Assembly: GCA_009760885.1 (NCBI GenBank)
Contig: CM019713.1
Span: 82,065,631 to 82,129,630 of the forward strand
Length of the DNA: 64,000 bases
Source of the DNA: Achatina immaculata
Taxonomy: Eukaryota > Mollusca > Gastropoda > Stylommatophora > Achatinidae
Reading direction: 5' to 3'
Shown: positions 11,416 through 22,440 of the stretch, one piece after another
How positions within the stretch are numbered: the stretch's first letter is position 1
Layout: each line of letters begins with the position of its first letter
The notes under the pieces: model-generated
Databases searched by the model: none
Told to the model about the DNA's origin: nothing
Seen by the model: the letters and a program-made list of their open reading frames with translations, nothing else
Program-made: the position numbers and the translations under genes

Positions 11416-11519
11416 GGAAAACACATCGGCAATATGAAATTTATGCATTGCAAATATCTATAAAGTATCGCTGCTAAATATTTGCTACAAGAAAAAAAAA
11501 ACTAGGCATTGATCTGTGT

Positions 11520-11625
11520 CACTACAAACAAGAAAAGTTTCATTGCAGGTATGTTTCATTACAAACAAGAAAAGAAATCACGACAGGCATGTTTCATTAC
11601 AAACAAGAAAAGAACTCATGACAAC
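11520..11625. repeat. Short tandem repeat, about 3 copies
   Basis: Units of about 38 bp contain gtttcattacaaacaagaaa. They grade into the 19-bp array that follows. Confidence 0.7.
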
Positions 11626-11686
11626 AGGTAGATAAATAAAGAAAAGATAGATAAATAAAGAACATGTAGATAAATAAATAATAAAT
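11626..11686. repeat. 19-bp minisatellite, left segment
   Basis: Diverged copies of gtagataaataaagaacag. The same unit resumes at 12284, so the 11687-12283 block looks like an insertion into this array. The sequence ataaata lies at or near both borders and could be a target duplication. Confidence 0.75.
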
Positions 11687-11873
11687 AAGGCCTGTAACAT
11701 GTCTAAATATATCCAAATAAGACTGAAAATATTAACAGAATTCTTCTAAGAAGTCACGTCCGAGGGTATGTACAGAATGTTTCATCATCATCATCATCAT
11801 GTGCCATGCCGACTGGCGTTGGCTATTGTGCTTCTCCAGAGTATCCGATCCTTCATGCAGGCCATCAGTTCAG
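11687..11873 (-). repeat. Inverted-repeat left arm: LINE A 3' end plus foreign flank
   Basis: This 187-bp block is the reverse complement of 14906-15086 with very few differences. It contains the last ~85 bp of LINE A, its (CAT)n tail, the 11-bp sequence that is the target duplication of the 13.5-kb LINE, and ~85 bp of non-LINE flank. The main difference is a longer (ATC) run. Confidence 0.9.
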
Positions 11874-12283
11874 TATAGAAGTGAATCATGGACAATAGGC
11901 AAGTCTGCACAAAAATCATTGGAAGCAGCAGAAATGTGGTTTATTAGAAGAATGTTGCGAATGCCGTGGACAGCAAAAATAACTAATGAAGAATGTAGGA
12001 GAAGAGCTGGAGAGACAAAAAACCTTGTCAAAAAGATAAGAGAGAGACAATGTACTTTCATAGGACATGCAATGAGAAGAGGGGGCATTGAAAATATTAT
12101 AACAACAGGAAAAATAGAAGGAAGAAGATCAATAGGAAGACCAAGAGAAATGATACTGGACAGTCTGACGGGATGGTGTGAGAGGAGATCACCAACTGAG
12201 CTGATGGCATGCATGAAGAATCGCGTACTCTGGAGAAGCATAATAGCCAACGCCAGTCGGCACGGCACATGATGATGATGATG
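11874..12283 (+). mobile_element. LINE family A, 3' fragment
   Basis: Matches the 3' part of the LINE at 13470-14990 at about 97% by eye, starting at the position equivalent to 14584. It encodes SESWTIGKSAQKSLEAAEM through the C-terminal NASRHGT, then TGA inside an (ATG)n tail. There is no RT active site. It abuts an inverted piece of another LINE A copy. Confidence 0.85.
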
Positions 12284-12395
12284 ATGAGATAAATAAAGAG
12301 CAGGTAGATAAATTAAGAACAGGTAGATAAATAAAGAACAGGTAGATAAATAAAGAGCAGGTAGATAAATAAAGAACAGGTAGATAAATAGTGTG
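12284..12395. repeat. 19-bp minisatellite, right segment
   Basis: About six copies of gtagataaataaagaacag, continuous in sequence type with 11626-11686 on the far side of the LINE A block. Confidence 0.85.
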
Positions 12396-12409
12396 TAAGC
12401 CACGTGGTC

Positions 12410-12615
12410 TTCATCTTCTTCATCTATCTCCCTAGAACTTTGAGCTGATGTTCTTCCACCATCGCGTCAGGTGGGGAGCAATTATTGTTCAGTCCTTGAC
12501 TGGAACTAAAAGGCATAGGGGTGTGCAATACTTCTTTAGCAGACTCCACCACCGTGGGAAACTGTGGCTAGACCTTTTACTTGCGGGTAACACCGGAGAG
12601 ATAGGACAGGGTCTT
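12410..12615 (+). repeat. Interspersed repeat family E, copy 4
   Basis: Carries catctatctccctagaactt at its start, the core cttctttagcagactccacc, and the 3' part ggacagggtcttagtcagct. It runs directly into the 31-bp satellite whose unit copies its 3' end. Confidence 0.7.
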
Positions 12616-13075
12616 AGTCAGCTATCAGTCGCCACCCCTAACGCTAAAATGTCAGCTATGAGTCGCCACCCCTAACGCTATGTCAGCTATGAGTCGCCAC
12701 CCCTAACGCTATGTCAGCTATGAGTCGCCACCCCTAACGCTATGTCAGCTATGAGTCGCCACCCCTAACGCTATGTCAGCTATGAGTCGCCACCCCTAAC
12801 GCTATGTCAGCTATGAGTCGCCAACCCTAACGCTATGTCAGCTATGAGTCGCCACCCCTAACGCTGTGTCAGCTATGAGTCGCCACCCCTAACGCTATGC
12901 CAGCTATGAGTCGCCACCCCTAACGCTAAAATGTCAGCTATGAGTTGCCACCCCTAACGCTAAAATGTAAGCTATGAGTCGCCACCCCTAACGCTAAAAC
13001 GTCAGCTATGAGTCGCCACCCCTAACGCTAAAACGTCAGCTATGAGTCGCCACCCCTAACGCTATGTCAGCTATG
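12616..13075. repeat. 31-bp minisatellite derived from family E
   Basis: About 15 copies of a unit containing gtcagctatgagtcgccacc and cctaacgct; a few units carry 3 extra bases. The unit matches the 3' end of family E copies, for example the minus strand of 3180-3265, where it occurs only once. Confidence 0.9.
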
Positions 13076-13279
13076 GATTGATAACTGCTAACACTCTTGT
13101 CTTATATTTCTTTAAAAAGAAATTCTTACTACAGAAAGAATTCGAATCACGTAGAATTCTAATTTTTACAAGTTGTTTTCATCCCTTTGTTCTTTCTTTT
13201 CTTTCTTTTCTGCTACTTTAGACAAAAGATAGTTGGATTGTACCATAATGGCCAGAAGTATGTCAAATAAATGTACTAT

Positions 13280-13365
13280 ATCTCCACAATATCATGTATT
13301 CCTCCAATATCACGTATTCCTCAAATATCATGTATTCCTCCAATATTATGTATTCCTTTCAATAA
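13280..13365. repeat. 18-bp tandem repeat, about 4 copies
   Basis: Units of caatatcatgtattcctc with small changes. Bases 13076-13279 and 13366-13458 show no gene. Confidence 0.75.
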
Positions 13366-13469
13366 AATATAATATTTCGTTCTTATAACTCATGAACTTT
13401 TTTGTTATTACGCCAACAGTTCCTGGATACAACTACGGGTATATGAAATAAAATATGTAAACATTCTGT

Positions 13470-14990
13470 GAGGGACCACCAATACTTGAAGATGAAATCA
13501 TAGATGCCATCAAACACATGAAGAAAGGAAAAGCGACTGGGCCTGATAATATAACAAAAGAAGAAATAGAGGCACTAGAGGAGACAGAAATAAAAATAAT
13601 AACCAAGTTACTGAATGACATTTACAACAGTGGTTATATTCCCAGTGACCTGCTTAAATCCACGTTTATAGAATTAACAAAGAAACCAGGTGCAAAGGAA
13701 TGTGACGGCCACGGACTATCAGCCTCTCATGTCACATAAAGAAGCTACTTATGAGAATCATTATGAGAAGAAAACAAGGAAAAAGATAAAAATGGAAATA
13801 GCAGATGAACAGTTTGGATTTGTTGAAGGAAAGGGAACACACAATGTCATTTATGCTTTACGAACACTAATAGAAAGAGCTTTAGAAGTACAGAAAGATC
13901 TCTACTTATGTTTCATTGATTATGCCAAGGCATTTGACAAGGTGAAATATAATGAAATTATTAAAATGCTTGAAGACATCAATATAGACGGCAAAGACCT
14001 GAGGATTGTAAAACATCTATACTGGCAGCAAGAAGCAGCAGTTCGAGTTGAAAATATAACTGGAAAATATCAACCTATAAAACAAGGGATGCGACAAGGA
14101 TGTGTACTATCTCCAGACCTTTTTTCTCTGTATAGCGAGAATATTCTAAGAACAATCATCACAGAACCAGGCATAACAATTGGAGAATACAATATTAACA
14201 ACCTTCGGTATGCTGACGACACAGTACTGATAGCTGAGAACCAACAAGACCTGCAAAATCTCTTGGATAAAGTCGCCAAAGAAAGTGAACAGAAAGGCCT
14301 TACTTTTAACATAAAAAAGACAGAGACTATTGTTATATCTAAGAAACAGAATCCACCAGCATGCAGTATTAAATTAAACGGAACTATTCTAAAGCAGGTG
14401 CAGAAATTCAAATACCTTGGAGCAGTAATAACTTCAGATGAGAAATGCAGAACAGAAATTAGGAACAGAATAGGCCAAGCAAAGACTGCATTTCAGAGAA
14501 TGAGAAACATATTAGCTAACACATCTTTATCAATGAATGTTAGAAAACGAGTCCTAAAATGCTATATTGAACCTATCTTGTTATATAGAAGTGAATCATG
14601 GACAATAGGCAAGTCTGCACAAAAATCATTGGAAGCAGCAGAAATGAGGTTTATTAGAAGAATGTTGCGAATCCCCTGGACAGCAAAAATAACTAATGAA
14701 GAATGTATGAGAAGAGCTGAAGAGACAAAAAACCTTGTCAAAAAGATAAGAGAGAGACAATGTACTTTCATAGGACATGCAATGAGAAGAGGGGGCATTG
14801 AAAATATTATAACAACAGGAAAAATAGAAGGAAGAAGATCAAGAGGAAGACCAAGAGAAATGAAACTGGACAGTCTGACGGGATGGTGTGAGAGGAGATC
14901 ACCAACTGAACTGATGGCCTGCATGAAGCATCGGATACTCTGGAGAAGCATAATAGCCAACGCCAGTCGGCATGGCACATGATGATGATG
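13470..14990 (+). mobile_element. LINE family A, 5'-truncated copy with 11-bp target duplication
   Basis: A non-LTR retrotransposon remnant. Direct repeats aaacattctgt at 13459-13469 and 14991-15001 bracket it exactly. It starts inside the RT N-terminal region (an MKKGKATGPDNI-type motif) and ends in (ATG)n at the 3' border. The endonuclease is absent. The reading frame shifts in the 13700-13790 region, so the copy is dead. The sequence resembles RTE/Proto2-like RT ORFs in motif content, but the clade assignment is my inference. Confidence 0.9.
13690..14982 (+). pseudogene. LINE reverse transcriptase domain, longest open frame (family A)
   Basis: A 430-codon frame holds most of the RT palm, thumb and C-terminal region of a LINE ORF2-type protein, which copies element RNA into DNA at the target site. 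Visible landmarks: CFIDYAKAFDKV with the first catalytic Asp at residue 77; QGMRQGCVLSPDLF; YADD at residues 174-177 (catalytic Asp pair); and FKYLGAVITSDE in the thumb. The C-terminal part reads CTFIGHAMRRGG, then GRRSRGRPREM. The stop TGA lies in the (ATG)n tail. The first ~35 codons are in shifted frames relative to the upstream RT segment (13518-13739), so no intact protein is made. Upstream endonuclease is missing through 5' truncation. Confidence 0.9.
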
Positions 14991-15086
14991 AAACATTCTG
15001 TACATACTCTCGGACGTGACTTCTTAGAAGAATTCTGTTAATATTTTCAGTCTTATTTGGATATATTTAGACATGTTACAGGCCTT
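14906..15086 (+). repeat. Inverted-repeat right arm (partner of 11687-11873)
   Basis: The 181-bp arm spans the last ~85 bp of LINE A and about 96 bp of downstream DNA, ending at acatgttacaggcctt. The inverted partner lies 3.0 kb upstream. Confidence 0.9.
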
Positions 15087-15289
15087 CTCACCCTGTCCCA
15101 TTTCTCGTCCTGCACGCTTTTGTATGAGCAAGACGTAAATCGAAAAGATACGTCTGTGTGTTCGATATATGAATGAGGCCTTCCCTGTTTTAGTCGTGAC
15201 CTAGAATCCTCGCCCCGTGTTTGGCTGTCGAGTATGCGAAACAAGCACAGAGAACTTAAATAATTTCGTTTCTCACAACCAACACAGGT

Positions 15290-15545
15290 CCTCCTTAGCT
15301 AAATCACTGAGATGAACTTCTAAGTGTAGTGCCAACTGGAAGATCATGGGTTCAATTTCGGGACGGGACAAGAAATAATAAGACCTTTGGGAGTCATGAT
15401 TCAGAGGCTCCCCCCCCCCCCAATCGCCCTTAGAGTGTCAAAAGTGTAATATGGCCAAAACATTTGTCTAGGGGATAGGGGGTGCTTCATCTGATGATCT
15501 GACAGAGTTATGTTGTTGTTCTGTCTCTGCAGTAGAGAGTTTCCT
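15290..15545 (+). repeat. Degenerate SINE-like repeat
   Basis: gggttcaatttcggg near 15349 resembles a decayed polymerase III B box. The downstream part (from 15393) matches 10872-11035. A poly-C run interrupts it. Bases 15087-15289 include cgaaaagatacgtc, a weak echo of the Penelope 3' end, but I cannot support a call there. Confidence 0.4.
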
Positions 15546-15589
15546 GCATACTTAGAAATAGTCTAATTATGTGTTTCATTATAATACGT

Positions 15590-15712
15590 CTAAAAAGACA
15601 GCACATAATAAAGACATCTAAAGAAATAGGACATAAAAACATCTAAAAAGACAGCACATAATAAAAACATCTAAAGAAACAGGACATAAAAACATCTAAA
15701 AAGACAGGCCGC
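15590..15712. repeat. Minisatellite shared with 17335-17475
   Basis: Units like aaaaacatctaaaaagacag alternate with cacataataaagacatctaa. The same sequence type reappears 1.7 kb downstream, in the same orientation. Confidence 0.75.
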
Positions 15713-15799
15713 TTTGTTTGTGTGTGAAGTTTCTTCCCGCGTGTTTTGGTAGACTCGTATCAGCTTCTGTTCATGTTTTCTAAACTGTTTAATCTGTAC

Positions 15800-16285
15800 C
15801 AGTGGTTTTTTGTTTTCTTTTTTTTTTTTGGGAGGGGGGGGAGGGGGGAAAGGAGGCCATGGCCCCCATTCCTGCCTGAGAACAACTGTAGACCCCCATC
15901 AGACTTGAGAACAGCTGTGGAGCCCTTTTCCAGCCCGAGAACAGCTGTGGAGCCCTTTTCCAACCTGAGAACAGCTGTGGAGCCCTTTTCCAGCCCGAGA
16001 ACAGCTGTGGAGCCCTTTTCCAGCCCGAGAACAGCTGTGGAGCCAGTTCCAGCCCGAGAACAACTGTGGAGCCATTTTCTAACCTTAAGAACAGCTGTGG
16101 ACCCATTTTCCAGCCCAAGAACGGCTGTCTTTTGCTGTCTAAGAACAGCTGTGGACCTTTCATTAAAAACAAAAATACAACCCAGATACCGCCTCAACCC
16201 ATTTGCTGTTCCGCGGACTCCCAAAAATCTTTCCGTGCCCCCTCCCTCCCCCGGGAGTCCATGGATTCCCTTTTAAGAATCACTG
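15800..16285. mobile_element. hAT-like non-autonomous element with internal minisatellite
   Basis: It begins cagtggttttttg and ends ttttaagaatcactg, fitting hAT-type CAGTG termini. The flanking octamers are atctgtac (15792-15799) and acctgtgt (16286-16293), matching at 6 of 8 positions, consistent with an old 8-bp duplication. Most of the interior is a 30-bp tandem array. A relative in the opposite orientation lies at 57088-57492. No transposase frame is present; open frames over the array are repeat artefacts. Confidence 0.6.
15878..16160. repeat. 30-bp minisatellite inside the hAT-like element, about 9 copies
   Basis: The unit contains gagaacagctgtggagccc and ttttccagccc. Every unit holds a CAGCTG palindrome. 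Six-frame openness follows from a stop-free 30-bp period. Confidence 0.9.
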
Positions 16286-16509
16286 ACCTGTGTAATAATA
16301 CCAGGCAGGGCAGTCACACAAATGACGATGTCGGACAGAAGGAAGCCCAGCCTAATCAGTTGGAAATCTTACAAGGGTACAATTCAGACTGCTTGGTACA
16401 ATCTCGTTTTATCTTATCGTCCACGTAGCACAACATCTTCGTACCCAAAGCTCGCTCATTTGTATGTGCTATCCCGTATTATAATACATTGATGAAATAA
16501 TTATATGTA

Positions 16510-16640
16510 ACGAATGTGCTGTAGCGAATTCGTTCTGTGCAGCGAATATGTGCTGCAGCGAATTCGTTCTGTGCAGCGAGTATGTGCTGCACCGAATTCG
16601 TTCTGTGCAGCGAGTATGTGCTGTAGTGAGTAGATTTCAT
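16510..16640. repeat. 34-bp tandem repeat, about 3.5 copies
   Basis: Units contain gcgaattcgttctgtgcagc and gagtatgtgctg, so most carry an EcoRI site. Bases 16286-16509 and 16641-16779 show no gene. Confidence 0.8.
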
Positions 16641-16779
16641 GTGGCGGTTGTTTAACGTTGATAAATAGTTCTATATAACTAATACTGCTTCAGTGTATGT
16701 TATTTGTGGAAGTTTTAGGGCCCGTGTATTTTTAGCGAAAATAAAAGCTATATAGTGAGCTAAATTGTAGTTCACTCTG

Positions 16780-17061
16780 TTGCGATAATATTGAAGAAGG
16801 CTGGCTAGTAAAGAGGATTAAACAAAGAAAACTTTAAAATATTTGGGACACATTAAACGTCATGATAATCTAGAGAAGACAGTCTTCGAAGGGTACATAA
16901 TGGGAAAAAGAGAGGAAGACCAAGGCGAAGATGGCTGCAAGACATCGTTGATGATCTGCAAATGGATGCATCAGCAGCAGGCCATCTTGCTCACAACCGA
17001 GAGGCCTACAGGAGTGCTGTTAGGGAGGCAAAGTTCCGCAAGGGACATGCAAATGAATGAA

Positions 17062-17062
<1 letters not shown>
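16780..17062 (+). mobile_element. LINE family C, 3' end fragment
   Basis: Same C-terminal RT tail as at 2757-3090, with at least one frameshift: KRHDNLEKTVFEGYIMGK is in one frame and the downstream SAVREAKF-type end is in another. It ends in aatgaatgaatg and then a (TA)n run, a change from the AATG tail of its relatives. Confidence 0.75.

Positions 17063-17065
<3 letters not shown>

Positions 17066-17092
<27 letters not shown>
17066..17092. repeat. (TA)n run
   Basis: A short dinucleotide run lies between the LINE C tail and the SINE head. Confidence 0.9.
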
Positions 17093-17305
17093 TGAGTGTC
17101 TGAGTGGCGAAGTGGTTAGTGCACTGATCTCTCATGGCGAATGTCTGGGATTCGAATCCGGCCGGAAGCACCCCATTCACCCAGATGTAGAAATGGGTAC
17201 CCGACTTCTTCTGGAGTTGGGGAAGGAAAGACGGCCAGGCGTGATATTGACCATATCACCCTCTAGTGTGCTGACAGGTCAAGGAAAATTTGAGCACTAA
17301 CACCA
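17093..17305 (+). mobile_element. tRNA-derived SINE
   Basis: An A box (tggcgaagtgg, near 17104) and a B box (ggattcgaatcc, near 17149) lie about 45 bp apart, as in tRNA promoters. The tRNA-like head is followed by a non-tRNA body containing cagatgtagaaatgggtacc, a type of central sequence seen in animal SINEs. I cannot name the family. There is no A-rich tail and the 3' border is approximate. Confidence 0.7.
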
Positions 17306-17334
17306 TATCCCTATGTGCCTCTAAAGGGACAGAA

Positions 17335-17475
17335 TATAACGACATCTAAAGAGACAGGACATAATAAAGAGATCTAAAAATATGACATAAAAACTTCTAA
17401 AAAGACAAGACATAATAAAGACATTTAAAGAGACAGGACATAAAAAACATCTGAAAAGAAACATACCATCTAAAA
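17335..17475. repeat. Minisatellite, second copy of the 15590-15712 type
   Basis: Units like gacatctaaagagacaggac and ataataaagacatttaaaga. The array leads directly into LINE D. Confidence 0.75.
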
Positions 17476-17479
17476 TTCT

Positions 17480-18430
17480 CAACATCATTAGAGATCTCTA
17501 CAACAGAAGAAGGAATGAAGAAATGGTTTCAGATTGAAACAAGCGTGAAACAAGGATGTATATTATCTCCATTGCTTTTTTGGAATTGCCATAGATTTTA
17601 AAATGAAAATTTGCTGTAGTGGTAAAACCGGCATTGATTGGGTACATGGGACCCAAATAGAAGATCTTGATTTTGTAGATGACATAACTCTTATCAGTGA
17701 CAATGTGAAATCGATGCAGGAAAAAACAGATTCCCTGTCTTCCTTGGCTAGTAAAATAGGACTTGAAATTAACAAAGACAAAACAAAAATTATGAAATTT
17801 CTCATTAATCAAGAAGGAAAAAATATACGTAGAGGAAACAGCTGTTGATGAAGTAAACCAATCTGCATACCTTGGCTGCTATGTAGACCAGGATAGTGAC
17901 ACCAGGAAGGAAGTCAGAATTAGAACTGCAAAAGCAGCATTGTTCTTCAAAAATCTTGAGAACATATGGAATTCAAAGGTTATAAGCACAAAAACCAAGC
18001 TAAGATTATTCAACTCAAATGTGATATCCATCCTTATTTATACATGTGAAAGCTGGAAATCAACTAAAGAAATAGAAAAGAATTAGACTCTTGTGAAAAC
18101 AAATGCCTAAGGAAAATACTTAGTATACAGTGGAACGAATTTAAGAACAACACAGAGATAAGACAGATGAGCAAACAACAGCCATTCTCATGGGTGATTA
18201 GAAAAAGAAGATGGACGTATGTAGCCCATGTGATGAAAAGATATAATCAGAGAACACCAAAACAAGCTATCAAGTGGAGCACAACAGGTCGCTGAAAAAG
18301 AGGTCGACCACGTGAAACTCAAAAGAGGACATTGCTAAAAGAAGCCAGTTTAGTTGACATGCCTTGATGAAGTTGAAAAGCTTGCTGAAAACAGGAAAAC
18401 GTGGCAAACAACTATGCGAACGAGCCCAAT
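17480..18430 (+). pseudogene. LINE family D, reverse transcriptase fragment
   Basis: A degenerate non-LTR RT spread over several frames. It shows ETSVKQGCILSPLLF before the active site and then an FVDD box (LDFVDDITLISDN) in the frame at 17603-17848. FVDD replaces the usual Y/FADD. Further on come a YLGCYVDQDSD thumb-like segment, the LIYTCESWKSTKE region and a C-terminal tail. Stops and frameshifts after 17848 make it non-functional. Fragments of the same family on the minus strand are at 35586-35937, 43942-44030 and 45235-45575. Confidence 0.85.

Positions 18431-18488
<58 letters not shown>
18431..18488. repeat. (TA)n run, about 58 bp
   Basis: It is bordered by gtgatat and atatcac, so the whole tract is a perfect-looking palindrome able to extrude a cruciform. 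It sits at the 3' border of LINE D. Confidence 0.9.
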
Positions 18489-18490
<2 letters not shown>

Positions 18491-18569
18491 ATATAACATC
18501 TAACTCTTTCCTTCTTGAATTAATTTTCATTCTCTGACAGAATAAAGTTTAGATTAGAAAGTTTGGTGG

Positions 18570-18735
18570 AAAGAAACTGGAAGGAAGTTAGTCTATAATT
18601 TAGAGATTATTTAGAGACATGAGTTAGGTTAGAACAAAACGGCTGGGTCTATTTTATTTAGGCTGCCTAATTAACATCCTGAGTATTACTTCGCGTAGTT
18701 GTGTAAGATATACCATCATTTCCAATGTTGTTCTG
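18570..18735 (+). repeat. Interspersed repeat family F, copy 1
   Basis: Shares gaaggaagtta, ctataattta, agacatgagttag and gtgtaagatataccatc-type motifs, in the same order, with 24235-24400. Too diverged to define ends. Confidence 0.5.
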
Positions 18736-18739
18736 ATGC

Positions 18740-19510
18740 GAACGTGTTAATCTAATTTGACTTCTAGTCTTTCTATTAATCTAATTTGACTTTTAGTCTT
18801 TCACTTAGTCTAATTTGACTTCTAACCTTTCTGTTAATCTAATATCACATATTATAACATTCCAATATTTCTATCAGTCTAATTTGATTTCTGGTCTTTC
18901 TGTTAGTCTAATTTGAGTTGTAGTATTTCTATTAATTTAATTTGAACACTTTTCTCTCTATTAATCTAATGTGAATTCTTGTTTTTCTATTAATCTAATG
19001 TGAATTCTAGTCTTTCTGTTAATCTAATTTGACTTCTAGTCTTTCTATTAATCTAATTTGACTTCTAGTCTTTCTATCAATCTATTTTGATTTCTAGTCT
19101 TTCTGTTAATCTAATCTGACTTCTAGTCTTTCTATTAATTTAATTTGACTTCTAGTCTTTCTATTAATCTAACGACTTCTAGTCTTTCTGATAGTCTAAT
19201 CTGATGTCTAGTCTTTCTATTAATCTAATGTGAATTCTAGTCTTTCTATAAATCTGATATGAATTCTAGTCTTTCTATTAATCTAATGTGAAGAATAGTC
19301 TTTCTATTAATCTAATGTGAATTCTATTCTTTCTATTAATCTAATTTGACTTCTAGTCTTTCTATTAATCTAATTTGATCTCTAGTCTTTATATTAATCT
19401 AACTTGACTTCTAGTCTTTCTGTTAATCTATTTTAACTTCTAGTCTTTCTGTTAATCTAATTTGACTTCTAGTCTTTCTATTAATCTAATTCGACTTCTA
19501 GTCTTCTTAT
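18740..19510. repeat. 29-bp minisatellite, about 26 copies
   Basis: The unit contains ttctagtctttctattaatc and taatttgac. Many copies have substitutions, so the array is fairly old. Confidence 0.9.
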
Positions 19511-19984
19511 ATTGATCTTTGCCTGGCGTTCCGGAGTTACAGATTGGCCGAAATGCGATCTTCCAGGTCACTGGAATATTACTGTCTCATTTCATTCTCT
19601 TGTTCGGTCGTAACTCTGCTGCCTACGTTTTTCCGGTGGCGCATGCACAGAGAAGTCTTTCAGAGCAAAACGTCTATGAAGGCATAGAGGAGGGAGGAAT
19701 GGTTGGTCCCCGCAGCAAGTCCCGGGCTTGAGAGAGTCGCGGAAGTTTTCCCCTGTCCGTCCCTTGGATATGGGGCTGCGAGGGGGTGGGGGGAATACTT
19801 CAATTCTAGAACATTGGGAAAACAAAGAAAGTGCTTATGGCCAAACACTTTCCTGCAGTGTGCCTTTTCTTTGGTCTTTGGCATAAACAACCAGGTGCCC
19901 ATTATTGACGACAAAGACGACGATTTCTTTCCTGTCTTTATTTGATCCCTGATGAGGATTAATTCATTAATTCATCTCTACCCA
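19511..19984. other. No gene recognised
   Basis: Apparently unique sequence. Frames are open on both strands at 19592-19945, but neither peptide resembles a known domain and no splice sites stand out. Confidence 0.5.
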
Positions 19985-20040
19985 TATACACGCCTGAGTG
20001 GTGCAGTGGTTAGTGTTCTAACCTCTCCTCACAAGACTAC
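19985..20040 (+). repeat. Truncated tRNA-derived SINE head
   Basis: tggtgcagtggttagtg matches a polymerase III A box and resembles the SINE head at 17093. No B box follows. Bases 20041-21377 hold a (CAGA)n run at 20603-20644 and no recognisable gene. Confidence 0.5.
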
Positions 20041-20607
20041 TTACAAGAAAGAAAGATAACAACAACAACAACAAAAAAAACATCCGTCTCGCCACAACAT
20101 GAACCATTTCGAGTGGCACAAAAGTACATTCTCAAGCTAAAACACGAAAGATCTAGAATATGCTCTTGGTCGGCTGTGAGTTGCCGTTCCTGATGAGCAT
20201 AGAATCTATGTAAGCAGCCATTCTCACAGCCAAAACACGTCCACAAGTTTGCCATATTAAAGCACCGATCATAAACAGGACAAGATTCATAAACCCACAG
20301 GCAAAAGATAAAAAAGACAGACGCGCGGAGGCTGCGATGATAAAAACGGAAATGTTGAGAATAAGTATTTATTTTAAAATAGGAAAATACGATGTATCTG
20401 GGAAAAGGGACAACAAAAAAAAAGTTAGATCGATGAGCTATGGTAAACTCAGGATTAGAAAGCGCGCGTGTAAACAGGGGGATAAAGATAAAAAAAATAA
20501 ACATAAAGATAAGAGAAACATGCTGAAAGAAAAAAATAGATCCTTCAGCAGAAGCGCCTGGATAGGTAAGATGAGAGACAAAAATATTATCAAAGTGCAT
20601 GGACAGG

Positions 20608-20644
<37 letters not shown>

Positions 20645-21377
20645 TAAACGAACGAAGATCTTTGTTTCCGAATGGTGAAAAATTGAGCACACATCTCTCA
20701 TTTCTTATTGCAGATTCGATTTAGTACAAGTGTACAAACTGCTTCAAGAACATACAAATATATAACAACACAAAATGAAACTAATACAATCACAAATATA
20801 AGATAGTGAACTACATGAAAGGTAACTAACGCAATAAAATAACACACTCATACGCGCACAAATACGTCTTCAGTGCAGTTCTTGTCACACCACGCTCTTG
20901 AACACTCATTAAGATCATTTCTAAACAAACTACCACATATATAACTATGCTCTTTTACAACACATTTTGGTGGCTGGCGAGTCAGCCGTAAGAGGGACTA
21001 GCAGAAAATTTAGCTAGAGAAAACGTTTTAAAAAAGTTTAAAGTATGAAATGTTGCTTATGGATTTTAATGATATGGGAGGGAATTCCAGAGTTCCGCAG
21101 CAGAGTATCAAAGGCTTTTCTTGTACAGTTAAAATATGGGTATAAGGAAGAGGACAGTTTTTTTAAAAAGTTGGCTATGTTTAGGGCTTAAACAGTGGAC
21201 ACAAGTAAGGCGGAGCATTGTGGCACATAATTCTATGTACTAACTTGGCCATATAAAAAATAATTCTATGTCTGAAGGGTATAATTTTTTTTTTCTGCTG
21301 ATCCGACGTGTTTCCTGGATGTTTCTCACAAATCAGATTTACTGCTTGACAGTGAAGTCAATGTAGGCTTTTTGTGT

Positions 21378-21599
<222 letters not shown>

Positions 21600-22204
21600 C
21601 TGCCACTCACATCTGCACATTTAAACTTGCCTGTAGAAGTTCCATTTCGTTTGATCAGATCGTGCCATTCAATGAAAGAAACAAAAATCGAACATGCAAG
21701 ATCTAGAACCCACCAACAACACTAGCAACTCCACCACCACCGCCAGCAACAACAACAAGATAAAGCGAGGGAACATCTGTCAAGTATGGTTTTCTTGTCT
21801 GCAGTTACGTAGAGACACACATGTTACACGGGCGCCAATGTTTTAACTCTCTGTCTGGCAACAGATTAACAGATTCAGAGCTTGTTGTCTGCTTATCTCA
21901 TTTGCGTGTTATCTGTCTGCTACATTTCTCAGTCGCACTATCCTGCAATTCATCCTTGCTGTGTTCTTTCTTTCTTTCTTTCTTTCTTTCTGAGAAAGAA
22001 TTAGAAATGGGATTATCAGTTCCTTTACTTCTTTCTTTCTGTGATAAATTATAAATAAAAACATTAATCGTGTTCTTTGAAACTTTCTTTTATAGAATCA
22101 TGAGTGGAAACATAGAATTATAAGTTTTCTTCTTCTTCTTCTTCGAACGCATTCAGCGATAATGCGTGGTACCCTGATTTTATGCGGTGCGCCTTCTGTC
22201 TAGG

Positions 22205-22440
22205 TATCTCCGACTTCAGCACCTTTCCTTGGTACATCAGACCATGGTCTTGCTCGGACTTCAGCACCTTTCCTTGGTACATCAGACCATGGTCTTGCTC
22301 GGACTTCAGCACCTTTCCTTGGTACATCAGACCATGGTCTTGCTCGGACTTCAGCACCTTTCCTTGGTACATCAGACCATGGTCTTGCTCGGACTTCAGC
22401 ACCTTTCCTTGGTACATCAGACCATGGTCTTGCTCGGACT
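22205..22440. repeat. 45-bp minisatellite, 5 copies
   Basis: Nearly identical units begin gacttcagcacctttccttg and end catggtcttgctcg. The high identity points to recent expansion or gene conversion. Confidence 0.95.

Noticed and set aside
17093..17170. Functional tRNA gene
   Set aside because: A and B boxes are present but no proper cloverleaf or anticodon arm is evident, and a SINE body follows.
20037..20701. Frames of up to 217 codons on the minus strand
   Set aside because: They are partly driven by the (CAGA)n run and have no domain, plausible start context or splice sites that I can identify.
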